Shown one piece after another: positions 1 through 13,000 of a stretch of 64,000 nt of DNA. The notes under the pieces are model-generated. The model had not been told where the DNA came from and ran no database searches. It saw only the letters and a program-made list of their open reading frames with translations. Numbering within the stretch: position 1 is the stretch's first letter; each line of letters starts with the position of its first letter. Source of the DNA: Thermothielavioides terrestris NRRL 8126 (taxonomy: Eukaryota > Ascomycota > Sordariomycetes > Sordariales > Chaetomiaceae); assembly GCF_000226115.1 (NCBI RefSeq), contig NC_016461.1:3596001-3660000 (forward strand). Reading direction: 5' to 3'. A program made the position numbers and the translations under genes.

Positions 1-3000
1 GGTTATCTACAACGTCTAGTAGGTAACTGCTATTAACCCCTAAGAACTCTAATACTTAGAAGCTACTATATTACTCGAAGAGGCACTAGAAGGAGACGTC
101 TATACCTAATGGTATACTAAAACACTATATATCGTAGAGTATCCTCTCTCTTAGATATTCGACAATTATATTCTTTATATCTACTTTACAACTATTAGGT
201 ATAAAGTCTAAGTAGCTATTAGTAAGAACCTTATTCTAGACTCTAGGATTAAAGACGTCGCCTTAGAGACTAAGGACTCGACCTAAGAAACGCTAAAGAC
301 CTTAGTACTAGAGAGTTAGGGACTGTTAGAGACCTTAAAGCCTTAGGAGACTAGCGATTAGCAACTAGGACTAGCTATACTATTAGAAATATTAGTAAGA
401 ACTAGATATAATCTAATTAAGAACTAGTTAGCAACTCTATTAAGTCTAACCTTCTAAGAGCAACTAGAAACCTAAAATATACTAATTATTCCTTAATAAG
501 GATATAAAACCTATACTATTAATAGCTATAATCTTAGTAGACGCTACTAAGGACTACTAAGAGGATTATAGGATCCGTTGTCTTAGAACTAATAACCTAA
601 AGAGGAAGATCTATTATCTTTAATAGCTTAGCTAATTAGTGCTTTCGACTAGGTTCTTTAGCTACTGCTATAGACGCCTAGCTAACTATCCTAGTACCTA
701 TCTGAGCTTCCTAGACTAGATATAGTTATTTAGAACCTTAGAACGGAATATATAGATAGTTTAGTCGATTCTAGTGTCTCTTTACTATTTTAAGAGATAC
801 TAAGCCTACTATATAGATAAGTAGCTAGACCCTCTAGACAAAGAGCTAGACTCTCTAAACAAGTAGCTAGAGCTATAGATATCTAGGCCGCTTTTACTAT
901 ATAGGACTTTCTTACCTAGATAGCTAGAATAATAGAGAACCTAAACATTATAATCGAAAGGGCGAATAGGGCTATAGGTATAGAAGACCATTAGCCTAAA
1001 ACTAAAGACGGAAGTACTATGTCTTTATAACTATCTATATCTATATCGAAATAGAAGATTTAGGACATTAGTCTCTTCTAGCTAGATATAGAGAACGAGT
1101 TTGAAGAACCCTAGGACCTATAGTATAATAAATAGTAGCTATACTATAGGGATATCAACCTTTAAGTTAAATAGATAGATTAGGTCATTAGATATTACTT
1201 AGTAAAAGAAGAGACTCTATATATAGAGATATAGACCCTACTTCGAGGCTTAGCGCTATAATAGTATAAGTAGTAGCTCTCTACTATAGAAAAGGCAATA
1301 CTAACTATATCTATAAAAGTATAGATTAAACATTTAAAAAAGGAGTTTAGTATTAAAAGATATAAAATAGAGAAATAGCTAAACGAAAACCGATATACTA
1401 TAAAGGACAACTATAAAGACAAGCTAGTCTAGAAGTTCACTATAGAATACTTTAAATATATATATATTTAAAGAGATACTACTAAAGAGCAATGTCTAAT
1501 ACGCCTATACAATTACCTCTATCTAAAGCTTTGCTAATTGTACTCTAAACTAGATACAACTATAGAGATAGGCGTATTCCTTAGTATCCTCGATACTAAA
1601 GTATACATTATTAGAGACAAGCTCTACTAGAACACTACTAAGGGCTATATTATTGGCTATAGTCCTATTGCTAATAACGTAGATATAGAGTACAACGACG
1701 AAGGACGAGGAGACAACTAGGAGGATAGTAGAGCCTTCTAGATAGGAAGAGGTAAAAAAGGATATTACGATCCTTAGAGAAGAGATAAGGATAAACCCTA
1801 GCGACCTAGGAACAATTAGTATAGAGATAATAACTAAGTATAGCTATTCGGTGACTAAAACTTCTATAGTACAACTAGATATAGAAGAGGATATCGACTA
1901 TTCAACGATTATAAAGGAGGAGTTAGACCGTTCAATAGCTAGAGAAGAGGCGACAATAGCAACTAGGGAAGACGACTTTAACGACTTTAATAGATTTAAA
2001 TATATATATATAAGAAGCAGTTCGAAGATAGTACCTTCTTATACTATAGCGAGATTATAATAATAAGAGACAACGAAGACGCTAACCTTTATTGTAAGAT
2101 ACTAGAGAAGACTAGGTATATTTTTATCGACGAATATAACATTGAAGCCGAAGACGAGGAATTGGAAGACGAGGAAGCTAATAGTTCTTACTACTTATAT
2201 TATACCTTTCGCTAGCCTAGACTAAGCTAAAGTAGACTATTGTAATAGCTCCTATAGATTTAGCAATGTACTGCTTATAGTAAAGTCTTTGCAATATATT
2301 ATAAGCTTTTTAAATATATAGCCGACGACAACGACGAAGATAAATATAGACCTATATAACCTTAAACGGACTGTTAATATAACCTTAATAACAACGAGGA
2401 CGACTTTAATAGTAAGGATATAAACTTTATACTGACCAAAGGATAGATTATAGAAGTGTAGCCCTATATACCGCTACTAAAGGCGTTGGACAAGTAAGCT
2501 ATATACTTTATAATCAATATTAGTACGAACCTAGACGAGCTAAGCACTGAGGTTTACTTCGATATAGGTAGCAATACTAACCTTATTAATAAAGAGTTTA
2601 TCTCTAAATAGGCTAAGAACTTATATTAGATTAACGTAAAGTCGTACTTTGTTAAAGGTGTTAAAGCCTATATTAAAGTTAAGAAGTAAGTCGAGTTTAA
2701 CTTTTATATCCGAAGAATCGTCTATAGTACTAATATAGATAGTTACTTTACTATAATAGCTAATATTATTAAAGGTTTAGAAGTAAAACTATTGATTAGA
2801 ACTGACTTTATACTCTGTAATAGAGTAAAGATTGACCTTAATACGTCTATTTATTACTTCTAGTCTATCTATAATATAAAGGTGAGAGTATATATAGAAT
2901 AGAAAAGAATAATCTAGAAAGTGAAAGCTATAAACACTATAACGGTTGTACCTATAATAGAACATCTGATTAAGACTATATTCGAGCCTATAGATATCGA

Positions 3001-6000
3001 TAATGACAATCTAGGTAGCTAGAGACGTAAGCTCTACTTTGCCTTATACGTCAAGGGTATACTAGACGCTATTATAGATATAAAGAGTGTATATTAGGCT
3101 ATTATAAGGAACAACACTACTCGCCTAATTACTATTGTCGAAGGACAATGTATTAGACACCTCCTCTAGTATAGTCTAGAGGAGGATATCTAGGCAATAG
3201 TATAGAACCTTATATAGTAGACCTAGGATAACGTTATAGACGACAAATATATATAGATAATAATAACTATATAATAGGAGCCTAGTGGTAAGGAACCGAT
3301 AACAGAGATATTGATAGAGGATAAGTATAAGCTACCTACTAAGCAGAAGTTCTATACGCTATCCTATAGTATCAAGAGACTAGACAATATCCTATATATT
3401 AAGTTAGTAGTAGAGGTAAACGTCTATAGCAAGGATAAACGGTATATAGAAGAGATAAAGGTACTGCTAGATAAGTATAACGTCTTCTATAACTATAGCA
3501 TTGTCCCTATACTAGAGGATCAAAAGATAAGAATTCCGCTTATCGACGGATAATAGAATTAGCTTAAGCCTATTTAGGTTTATCTACTAAGTGCTAAAGA
3601 CTAAGCGATCGTCGACGAAGAATATAATAAACTATATATATAAGGAAAGATAGACTTTATAGACTAGCTAACCCCTATCGTTTACCTAGTCTTCGTAGTC
3701 TACTATACAGTTGCTAGAAAAACGAAAGGCAAAGCTATAGTAGACCTTTAGCCTTTAAATACGTTAGTAGTACTAGATATATACCTATTGCCTAACTAAG
3801 ACGATATTATAAATATAATAATAGGCAATATAATCTTTATAGTATTCGATACTTCTAGATTCTTCTTCTAGCTTCTAGTTATAGAAAAACACTATAACTG
3901 TATAGTGGTTATTAGTCCTAGAGGTTTAGAACGCTTAAACGTTGTACTAATAGGATTTAAAAACTTACTAGCTTTCGTATAGCGCTTTATAGACCATTTG
4001 TTCTATAAATATAAGTACTTTATATACGTCTATATCAACGACATTATTATCGTTAATAAGAATATAAAGGAGTACCTTAAGTATATTAAGACAGTTCTCA
4101 ATATCCTCGATAAGGTATATATTTATATTTCAGTAGAAAAATCCTTCGTAGCCTACCTATCAATGAGACTTCTTAGCTATATAGTCAATAGCGAAGGAGT
4201 AGCTAAGACGGACAATAGGATCGCTATATTCAAGAAACTCAAGTTCCCTAATACCTTTAAGACCTTAGAGTAGTACCTTAATATAGCTAGATAGCTATAT
4301 AAAGGCATTCTATAATATATAACAAAAGCGTAGCCTCTATAGGACTATAAAACTAAGCTCTTTGCCTAAGGGAGAGTGAGCGAAGACCTTCCTATCGCTA
4401 AGTCGAAGAACGCTAGGAAAGCATTTACTTTAAACGCTAAATTTAAGCCTACGCTAGTAGAACTAGAGTCCTTTAAGCTATTGTAGAAACATCTATATAA
4501 GTAGTACTTCCTATATCATTATTGTCCTAACAAGCTACTATTTATTAAGCTTAATATAAGTGGCAAAGAATATAGAGTAATCATCTTTTATCTCTATAGC
4601 GAATAGGACGGCACTAGTATCCCTAGCCAAGATATCCTAAGTAGCGAGATCTAGCCTATTATATTCTTGTCCTATCTAACTTCCAACGTAGAAAGGAAGT
4701 ATAGGAGTATAGAAGTAGAAGTCGCTACTATCATATAGGTAGTTAAGAAGCTTTAAAAGATAGTATAGTCAAATTAATACCCTATAAACATCCTAATAGA
4801 CTATATAGCAATTAGAAGTATTGTGAAGTATATATCTCTTGCTACTATAGACCTCGTAAAGGCTAATCTAAAGCTTACCAACGCTATAAACTAGCTATCC
4901 TAGTTCGACCTCAACATCTTTTATATACTAGGAAAGCTCAACGTTATACTAGACGCCTTGTTATACCTACTAACCTTCGAGGAGGACGCCCCTAATAAAA
5001 CCTAAGACATTATCAATAAACTAGAGGATATTTAGTCTATTACCTAGATCGACATTAAAGAATACTATACTATAGACACTAGCACCTTCGAACTAGTTAT
5101 TAGTAACAAGTTTAAAGCTAAGCTGACTATAGCTTACCCTAACGACTGTTAGTATAATAAGATTATTAAAAGTCTCTACAATATAGAAGAATAAGCTAAG
5201 AAGATCACTAAGTAGAGAGAATATAAAAAGCGAGAAGAAGAGCTATAAAGAAAATAGCACTAAAAGCTATAGCTTAGACTCTATAAACTAAAAGATAGTC
5301 TCCTCTACTACGTTGTTAACTACAAAGGAGTAAAGAAGCTTTATATCCCTAGTAGCTATATCAAAGATATTTTTACTATTATATACAATAATACTCACTA
5401 CTTTAGTATAGACAATATAATAGCGAACCTCTTAGTATTTGCTTTTAACCGAAAACACTAGATAGTATATAAGTATATCTAGCACTGCCCTATATATAGA
5501 GAGAACTAGACCTTGAGAGAACTAAAGCCTAAAGACCTTTAGCTAATTTAGACATTGCTATAGCCTTTTTACACTATCACTATAGATTTTATCATCGGTT
5601 TACCTACTATACCCTCTAAAGAGATACTATAGTCAATAAAAAAGTACCTAATCCTCAACGCTATATATACTATCACCTATAAGTTTAGTAAGAAGAAGCT
5701 TCTTATAGCTAGAAACAATAAAATATTAGTAGAGGAATAGACAGTTATAATCTTTAGAGCATTAACGTATATAGATTAGAGACTTCTAGTGCAAATTATT
5801 AGCGACTAAGATACTAAGTTCACCTTTGACCTATAGAAAGAAATCTTTTATATCCTAGGCGTCAATCTCCTTTTCTCGATAGCCTATTATCCCTAGATAG
5901 ATGGTTAGTTAAAAAGGACGAACTAAATAGTAGAAATCGCTATCTATATAGAAGCTATAGAAAAACTAGGAACGCTATAGCCTCTACTTTTCTCTATATT

Positions 6001-6811
6001 ATAATATAACTTTAATAATACACTTGTAGTCACTATTGGAAAATCGCTAAACGAATTAGTATATAGCTTTAAACTACGCTCTATCCTAGATATACTTCAT
6101 TGTAAGAAGGGCATCGTTGCCTTTGCCAAAGCTATTAGTATCCTTAGACAATAGTATTAAAAGGAAGTAGTAGAATAGATCGATTATATAAGCGCTATTG
6201 TGAAAATACATTACAACGACAAGTATATACCTATTAAGTTTAAAGTAGGAGACACCGTTTATCTACAACTATATAATAGATACTATCTCCTAAGAAAGCT
6301 TAAACGAAAGTGGTCACTATAGTAGGTAAGACTATTTAAGATTGTCTATAAAATCGATAAGAATGTTTATAAGCTTGACTTCCTAGCTAATTGGAAAGTC
6401 TATCCTATAGTTTCAATTTCTTAGTTATAGAAACTAAATTAGGGGAAAGACTCCTTTAGCTATAATGTAGAACCCCCTAGCTCTATAATCGTTGATAGAG
6501 ATAAGTATTAGAAAGTCGAGAGAATTATATAATAGCGTATTATCTAAAGGAACTAGAGACCTAAGGTTGAGTATCTAGTACAATAGAAAGGATTTACTAC
6601 TAAGGACAACTAGTAGATCCTATATATCTAGCTTGTTGATAGTACTAAGGAACTTGTTAAGGAGTATAAAAAGATATACCCTATCGACTAAGAGAAGGAA
6701 CACTATAACAAGGGTATCGCTATTAAGGAATAGAAGGAAGTAAAGGAGATTCCTCGATCCTAGAACCAAGTTGTCGTCGAGCTATTATAAAGGAAGGGTA
6801 GCAACTATTGA
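1..6811 (+). pseudogene. Gag-pol pseudogene of E1 (protease, RT, RNase H, integrase, chromodomain)
   Basis: A capsid-like gag with Arg/Gly-rich nucleic-acid-binding segments near 1,690-1,960 is followed by a protease-like segment near 2,540-2,600 (YFDIGSNTNLI). RT lies at about 3,660-4,300: the catalytic box at 4,031-4,048 reads YINDIII, so one of the two expected aspartates is Asn, a G-to-A change. Integrase follows at about 5,570-6,100, with DFIIGLP, a later Asp in the ISD box near 5,800, and the Glu region near 5,930. A chromodomain (EYLVQ, then KGF) is at about 6,563-6,680. Many in-frame TAG/TAA codons interrupt it. The chromodomain places the family with chromoviruses, whose integrases target marked chromatin. 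The frame closes at TGA 6,809-6,811. Confidence 0.85.
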
Positions 6812-6822
6812 CAACTATACTA

Positions 6823-7380
6823 TTATTGACTTTCTCTTTCCTTCTTTCCTATTTCCCTCTCTTCCTTTCGTTCGTTTATACTTTCCTTATTAGAATATAT
6901 TCGCTTTAGTATATCTATTACCGCTATACTACTATTAGACGTATAAGTACTGTCCTCTATTTTATAGATCTCTTGGTTTTTCTTCTTCTTATCCTTTATT
7001 TAGATATTACCAACGCTTTTAGTTATAAAACTATAGTCATTTAGTTTATTAAGTACTTTGCTTATCCTAGTTTTCCTATATATAGATTTACTACTAACCT
7101 TGACCTATAAATAGTTAGGGAAAGCTATCCTATTGCTATAAAGGTATAGAGCTTCGAGCTTCGAAGGTATAATGTTCTATTCTTTGGCTACCGCTAGATA
7201 GTAACACTATTCATTAGCTATAGGCATTGCACCATTGTTTTTATTTACTTTTAAAATAGCCTAATATAGGCTACTACAATTTCCTTTCTCTTTATATATC
7301 AACCTCAACGTATCTATCTTCCCTAACAATTCTTTATTATAGTTATTTATATTCATTATATAATCGATTGTCAAACCTTC
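6823..7380 (-). pseudogene. Antisense reading frame inside E1, conserved in all copies of the family, function unknown
   Basis: On the minus strand a frame of 186 codons runs from 7,380 to a TAA at 6,823. It contains only RIP-type stops (TAG/TAA at likely Gln codons). The same frame is present in E2 (25,541-26,080, -) and E3 (17,027-17,581, +). The copies differ mainly by transitions and share blocks such as KELL.KID, RLIYKEK, LEALYLYSNRIAF and SKVLN.LNDY. The predicted protein is Lys/Glu/Asn-rich and ends in a highly charged helix-like tail (NERKERE). I recognise no family. The start is uncertain: E1 has an ATG at 7,354-7,356, but the other copies have a GCR codon there. It lies head to head with the downstream sense frame. 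Confidence 0.6.
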
Positions 7381-7469
7381 TTATTACTAAGCTATATATA
7401 TTTATATAAGCTACCGTTAGTCAATATACACTTATACTATATTTACAACTTAAAATAATCCGCTATATA

Positions 7470-9611
7470 TTTTTATAGTGCCTATATCAACGATAGAGGC
7501 GACTATATAGTCGATTCTCTTAGCTCGCTAACGTTATCAAGTAGCAAAGCGCTTAAGTACAATTGTATCGATATTATAGAGAGAGATACCCAACTAGCCT
7601 TTGTCGCTTATAGGATATCTCCCTATATAAGAAAGATATTCGCCAAAGGCTATACTACCAACACCTAGAAGAGGGAGAGCGCCCAACTTATAGCTAAATA
7701 AGTAGGAGGAGCAAAGGAAATCAATAGTATACCTAGCGTTCCTTTATATACCCTAGGAGCTTCTATATCCTACTAAGCTATTACTAAAGACGTTGCTACT
7801 AGAACTATTTATAACAACGAAATAATAGCTATTAAAGAAGCTAATATAGCCAAGGTAATTTAAAATAGTTTAGAGACTACCTATAAAAAGTAGTAGCAGA
7901 ACGTTACTATAGACTTTATCGTAGTGTCTAACAACGAATAAGAAGTCTATAAGGACTATAATAAAGCGTTAAATAGCGATACTATATAAGAGTACTTAGG
8001 AACTCTCCTAATTTATAAGTATATAGAAGGGGAGCAACCCCTATAATATACGCTAGGGATCAAGTATCTAGAAACTAGCAACGTTACCTCCGCCAACGTA
8101 TAGCGCTAGGAAGTCTAGTAAGCTCTATATATTATATTAGAAGACAAGGCTACTACAACTAACAACGACCTAGACATCTCTAACAATAATAGTACTAATT
8201 ACACTAGTAATAAGGAGGATATAGCGACTAAGCTATATTATATTCTAGAGCTTTAGGAAACCTATATATTACGTAGGTACTCTTAGCGCCTAACCAAAGC
8301 TACAAATAAGTATATCGCTACTATAAGCGAAGCGCTTACTTATATATATATATAGATTTTAGTCACGATAACGAATATATAGCTAAACTAGCGATATAAT
8401 TTACTAAGTTCTACTATATAGTCCTAAAGAAGGATTTCGATAATAAGCCTATTAGCTTTATATACAACCTATATATTTAGAGGATCAAGGGTATAATCAA
8501 GAGAGCCCTTAAAGAGTTCTAAGAGATAAATATAGTTATAGTAAGCTATATACTAACTACAATAGAAATCCTTATATTATATTATATCTTGCCTAAAGGC
8601 GAGAGCAACCCTTCTATAAACGTAATATTAATAGAGCTTAGACTAGCCTATTATAACAATGCTAGAGCTATAGACGTAACGAACGGTACTAGCTATACAG
8701 TTACTATAAACGATAACGCTATTAAATCTCTATAAGTAGATATAAAAGCTATATAAGTGTTGACTAAGGATCTACTCTAATTCGCCTAGAAGTACTAAGT
8801 CTATATCAAAGAAGTCGAAAAAACTATAATAGAATTAGTAAAGCTTATTAGCACATTAGAAGCAAATAGCAAAGCTAGTAACCTAGATCCTAGTAGTCTT
8901 ACTTTCTAAAGCGACTTTAATAATATATACTATTATTGGATAGTAAAGATTAGCGACTTATAGCTAATATACGATAAGACTATAATGGATCTCCGTTATA
9001 AGAACAACGCTCTTCTAGAGAAAATCGACCTTGCTACCTAAACGACAATGAACCTATACAACAGCATCTATATAGGACTAGCATAGCGTATATAAGACGT
9101 TGAGCGCTACCTTTCGGCTATCGAGTACTAAACTACCGCGATAGATTCGTCTATTACAAAGATAGACGTTGTAAAGTAGGCTACTATAGCTATCTAAACT
9201 ATTAGACGCTAAAAGTTAGCGCCTAAGGTTAGCTATACTACAACTATAACGACTATATACTCTACTAAGACTATATAGCCACCTACTTAGAAAACGCCTA
9301 TTAAGATACCTATCGCCAAAGCTACGCTACCAATTATATCGACGACACTAGCTAAGACACTATAAAGCTAGCGCAATAAAAGCACCTATTCAACGTTAAA
9401 AGTTAAAATGGCTAAAGTTACCGCTACTAAGCGCTAGTGTAAAGTAACTATTGACGATAAGGTGTAGAAGACGCCGATATACCCTCCTAAAAAGCTTAAG
9501 AAGACGCCTACTTCCATTGAACGCAAAGTAGTAACAAAGGTATCTAAGGTTGGAAAAGACGACCCTTATACTAGTGATAGTATAGTCGATCTCGATAAAT
9601 AGAACAAATGA
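7470..9611 (+). pseudogene. Extra sense ORF (ORF3) of E1 downstream of pol, about 700 codons, function unknown
   Basis: A long degraded frame runs from about 7,470 to a TGA at 9,609-9,611, after the chromodomain and before the 3' LTR. E2 carries the same frame at about 26,170-28,309. Near 8,340-8,354 E1 has two extra bases in a (TA)n run relative to E2, which shifts its frame; E2 stays in one frame throughout. Visible features are an acidic Asn/Asp/Thr-rich stretch near 8,150-8,230, a predicted helical/coiled-coil stretch near 8,790-9,110 (KEVEKT, LEANSKASNLDPSS, RYKNNALLEKIDLAT), and a basic tail near 9,430-9,540 (PPKKLKK) that could be a nuclear localisation signal. I see no envelope-like signal peptide or membrane segments. 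Not a recognised family. Confidence 0.55.
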
Positions 9612-9781
9612 ATAGACGTATTGTAATAGAGGACTTCGCTATAAGACAAGATAATAGATATAAAACCTATATAAGGTATAATATAGATTAGTTTCCTTTC
9701 CTTCTATATACTCCTTTATCCTATATTAAGTTCTATAATAATGGCAAAGACGCTATCTTTTTCTTCTTATCCCTAGGCACT

Positions 9782-10031
9782 TGTTATATACAACTGTGAC
9801 AAAGGCACCTATAACTGTACTGTAGTTAAGGGTAACGAGCGTTCCTTTAAAAAAAGGGAACCTTACTTAGAACCCCTTCGTAGGAAGATAGACTATATCA
9901 ATATACTTTTATAATATATACTAGTGTTTAGGAGTACCGCCTTATTAGCTAACAAAGTTGAGAGGCATTGATCTTTCTCACCCTTATACGTTTACCGCTA
10001 GATGGTCACCGAGCACTATCAGCGTGTAACA
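9782..10031 (+). repeat. 3' LTR of E1
   Basis: The 250 bp segment begins TGTTATATACAACTGTG and ends GCGTGTAACA, matching both LTRs of E2 and the inverted 5' LTR of E3. TG...CA ends are typical of LTRs. Directly upstream is a pyrimidine-rich tract (TCTTTTTCTTCTTATCCC) rather than the usual purine-rich tract. Confidence 0.9.
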
Positions 10032-13000
10032 TTTTTACTAATATCTATTGCTTTATCCAACGTTTATCAACTTTTCTAGAGGACTTTGACACTAGCTACG
10101 ATATAGCCTAGCAAATCCTATACTTCCTATCTATAGTTCTCGCTAGCTAAGCCCTCCTTTAGTAGAATAGCGAAGTAACTATATAGGAGCGCTTATAGTA
10201 GCGTTAAGCAGGCCTTTATATAGTCTTTGATTAGTTGATAGAGCGTTTTACAATAGATCGTCAAGTGGCTATCGACAAGTTCAACTAAGGACGGTTAACT
10301 ATTAGATATATTGTAGAGAACCCCAATACCTTAATAAACTTCTTTTAGAAGAAGTTACGTTTTACGTATATAGTAGGCTAGATCAATTATAATAATTCCA
10401 ACTAGTATAACACTATAGATACTATCTATAACTATTTGGATTCGACTATTATATCTTTTCTTCTATAGCCTAAGACAAAGTATACTTTAGCGTACTATAT
10501 ATATAAGATTGCCAAAGTATAGCCTACGCTTATTACTATAGCTTATAATAAGTTCCTAGAGTTGAAGAAGTCTTCGTTTACTAGCAAGTCTACTATTTCC
10601 AACAATACTAAGTCTAATAAGAAGCTCTCTAGACACGCTAATCGCTATAGCAACGATCGCCGAAACTACAACGATAACCGCTATAACCGAGATTACGACT
10701 AAGGCGGCAAGCACTACCTAGATAACTATAATTCTAAATATAACGATTAAGCCTAAGACTAAATATACCTTATTAACAACGTTAATTTAAAGATATTATT
10801 TAATTTAAAAGCTAATGACGATATTAATATTAACTATAAGTTATCTACTTTCAATAGTACTAACACATTAGATATCGCCTATATAGCTTATAATTTGAAG
10901 CTAACCTATTATAAATGTCATTAGACCTTTAATATAGTACCCGCTACTAATATATACGTTTACGCTTATAGTAAGATAATCGTTCCTAAGAGCATTTACT
11001 ATTATCGAGCTAATTAGGCCAACCTAGGCTAGCGAACCTATAGATACTACAATACTTTGTTCGATTCTTAGAACTAGCTCTTTAAACACCTAAAAACCTA
11101 TTTAGTAGCCGCTTCTAGTATCATTAAGTGCTTAGAGTATATTATCGCTATTGCCAAAGACGCTTCGAAGGACGATATCCTACTTACCAAAGGCTCCGGT
11201 CTAGCTATAGACTTCGCTACCGACCTAGAAGTATAAGAGGCTCCTAAAGCGGCCAACCTAAGTATCGACAGCCTATATAGCGCCTATACCTACTTATATA
11301 TTAAGGCCTACGTTTAGCCTAACTACGAAGACCTAGAAGTTTACTTTAATCTAGGTACTAGCTATTTAATTGTCGATAAGACCTTCCTAAGCATCTTCGA
11401 ATACTCGATCGAACACTGTAATAGCTATATTTATAGCATTGGAAAGACTTCGTCTACCTAGTAGACGACCTTCGTCATTTACTTACTAAACGTTATAGCT
11501 ACTAGCCTAGTACTCTTCAAGTTCACTTAGTCTACCTAGGTAGTAGATAAGCTACCTACTAACCTTCTATTAGGAGCTAACTTCCTAGATTTATATTAGG
11601 CCTCTATCGATTATAGTACAAAGATCGCTAGCCTATATAGTATCCTAGGAGGATTCAATATACTATTCGCTATATATACCTAGATATTCCTCTATATATA
11701 TAAGGTCAAGACTATATATACCGTCACCTTATAGCCTAAGTAGGAAGCGTATATCGCTATAGAATATAAACCTCTCCTAATAGACTAGTCTATAATGTTC
11801 AACGCTTGCTATTCTATTATACTAAACACTATTATTAACGCTAAGACCCCTAAGGTAGTAGCTCTTAAGAACCTAACTAAAGGAGTTCTTACTATTCTAA
11901 AGCACTATCCTATTGGCTATATTAAAGATACTAATAATAGCAGTTACCTCGCCTATTTATAGGAAATAGCCTTTATAGCATTGACTATAGCAACCGCTTT
12001 AATAGCGATATCTACTACTACGAACCCTAGTTCTATTTAAACCGCTATTTAGTATACTAGCCCTAGTATATCAACTATATTCGATATATATAGCTCAGTT
12101 TATACTATTCTAGGAGACTCTACCCAACTTATAAGCGATATTTCGCCTTAAACTATAGTATCTCCTCAAAGTTCGCTAGAGCTATTAACGCCTTATAGCA
12201 ATGTAGTATATTAGCTAACTACTTTATCTAAATCTAGACCTATATTATACCAATTAGTATATCTACTAGGCTAGCCTACTTAGTCTATATTACACTAATC
12301 GATCTAAGATCCTAGCACTAATAGTTATACTAATAGGTATAATCCTAACCTTAAGTTGCCTTCTAATGACTATAAGCCGATAGTACTAGAAAAGTATTTG
12401 ACTCTAGGCCTTAAGATACCTACCGACTTACTAGAGATACTTACTTTAGAGGGCGTATACGTATATACCTAAGATTGTAAGCTAGTATAGCGATTTATTA
12501 ATATCGTTAAACGTTATCCCTACCTATAGAAGGATAAAAGCCAAGTTGTCTAGGACAAAGAGGATATAATACGAGTACCTCTTATAGAAGGCTAGTAGTA
12601 TTAGAAGATCCGTGCTCGCTAATACTCTCTAAGCGCTTGCGATTATAAAGTTCTTAATACTACTTTCGACGAACTATACTAGTAAAAGTGCTTCGAATAG
12701 GCTACAAAGGCCACTCCTTTTATATATCTGGTATTTGTCGTTTAGTATACCTTTTATAGTAAGATCAAGGGCTATATAGTCATCGATTTATATACTCTTA
12801 ACAAGGTTATAGTACTTGACAACTACCCTCTACCTTTATAATTGGATATTATTGTATACTTATAAGGCAAGAAGTTTATTATTACGATCGATACTATATC
12901 CTTCTTTTACTAATTCGATATATATCCTTTATATTGTAATCGCTTTACCCTAATCAGCCCTTACAGATTAGAATAGCCGAAAGTATATCTAATAGACTAT

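Larger units (their letters stand above)
1..10031 (+). mobile_element. E1: RIP-degraded Ty3/Gypsy chromodomain retrotransposon, 5' end outside window
   Basis: Position 1 aligns with 18,692 of the complete copy E2, so about 550 bases, including the 5' LTR, lie outside the window. Order on the + strand is gag, protease, reverse transcriptase, RNase H, integrase, chromodomain (to 6,811), an antisense frame (6,823-7,380), a second sense frame (to 9,611) and the 3' LTR (9,782-10,031). Nearly all CpA and TpG have become TpA, and stops in coding frames are TAG or TAA at expected Gln or Trp positions, as RIP produces. The element cannot be active. Its LTR end abuts the interior of a different element, E4, suggesting E1 inserted into E4. 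Confidence 0.9.

Noticed and set aside
1851..2060. 69-codon frame in E1, and the frames at 3,311-3,553 and 3,998-4,273
   Set aside because: These are stop-free stretches of the RIP-degraded gag-pol or shadow frames, not separate genes.
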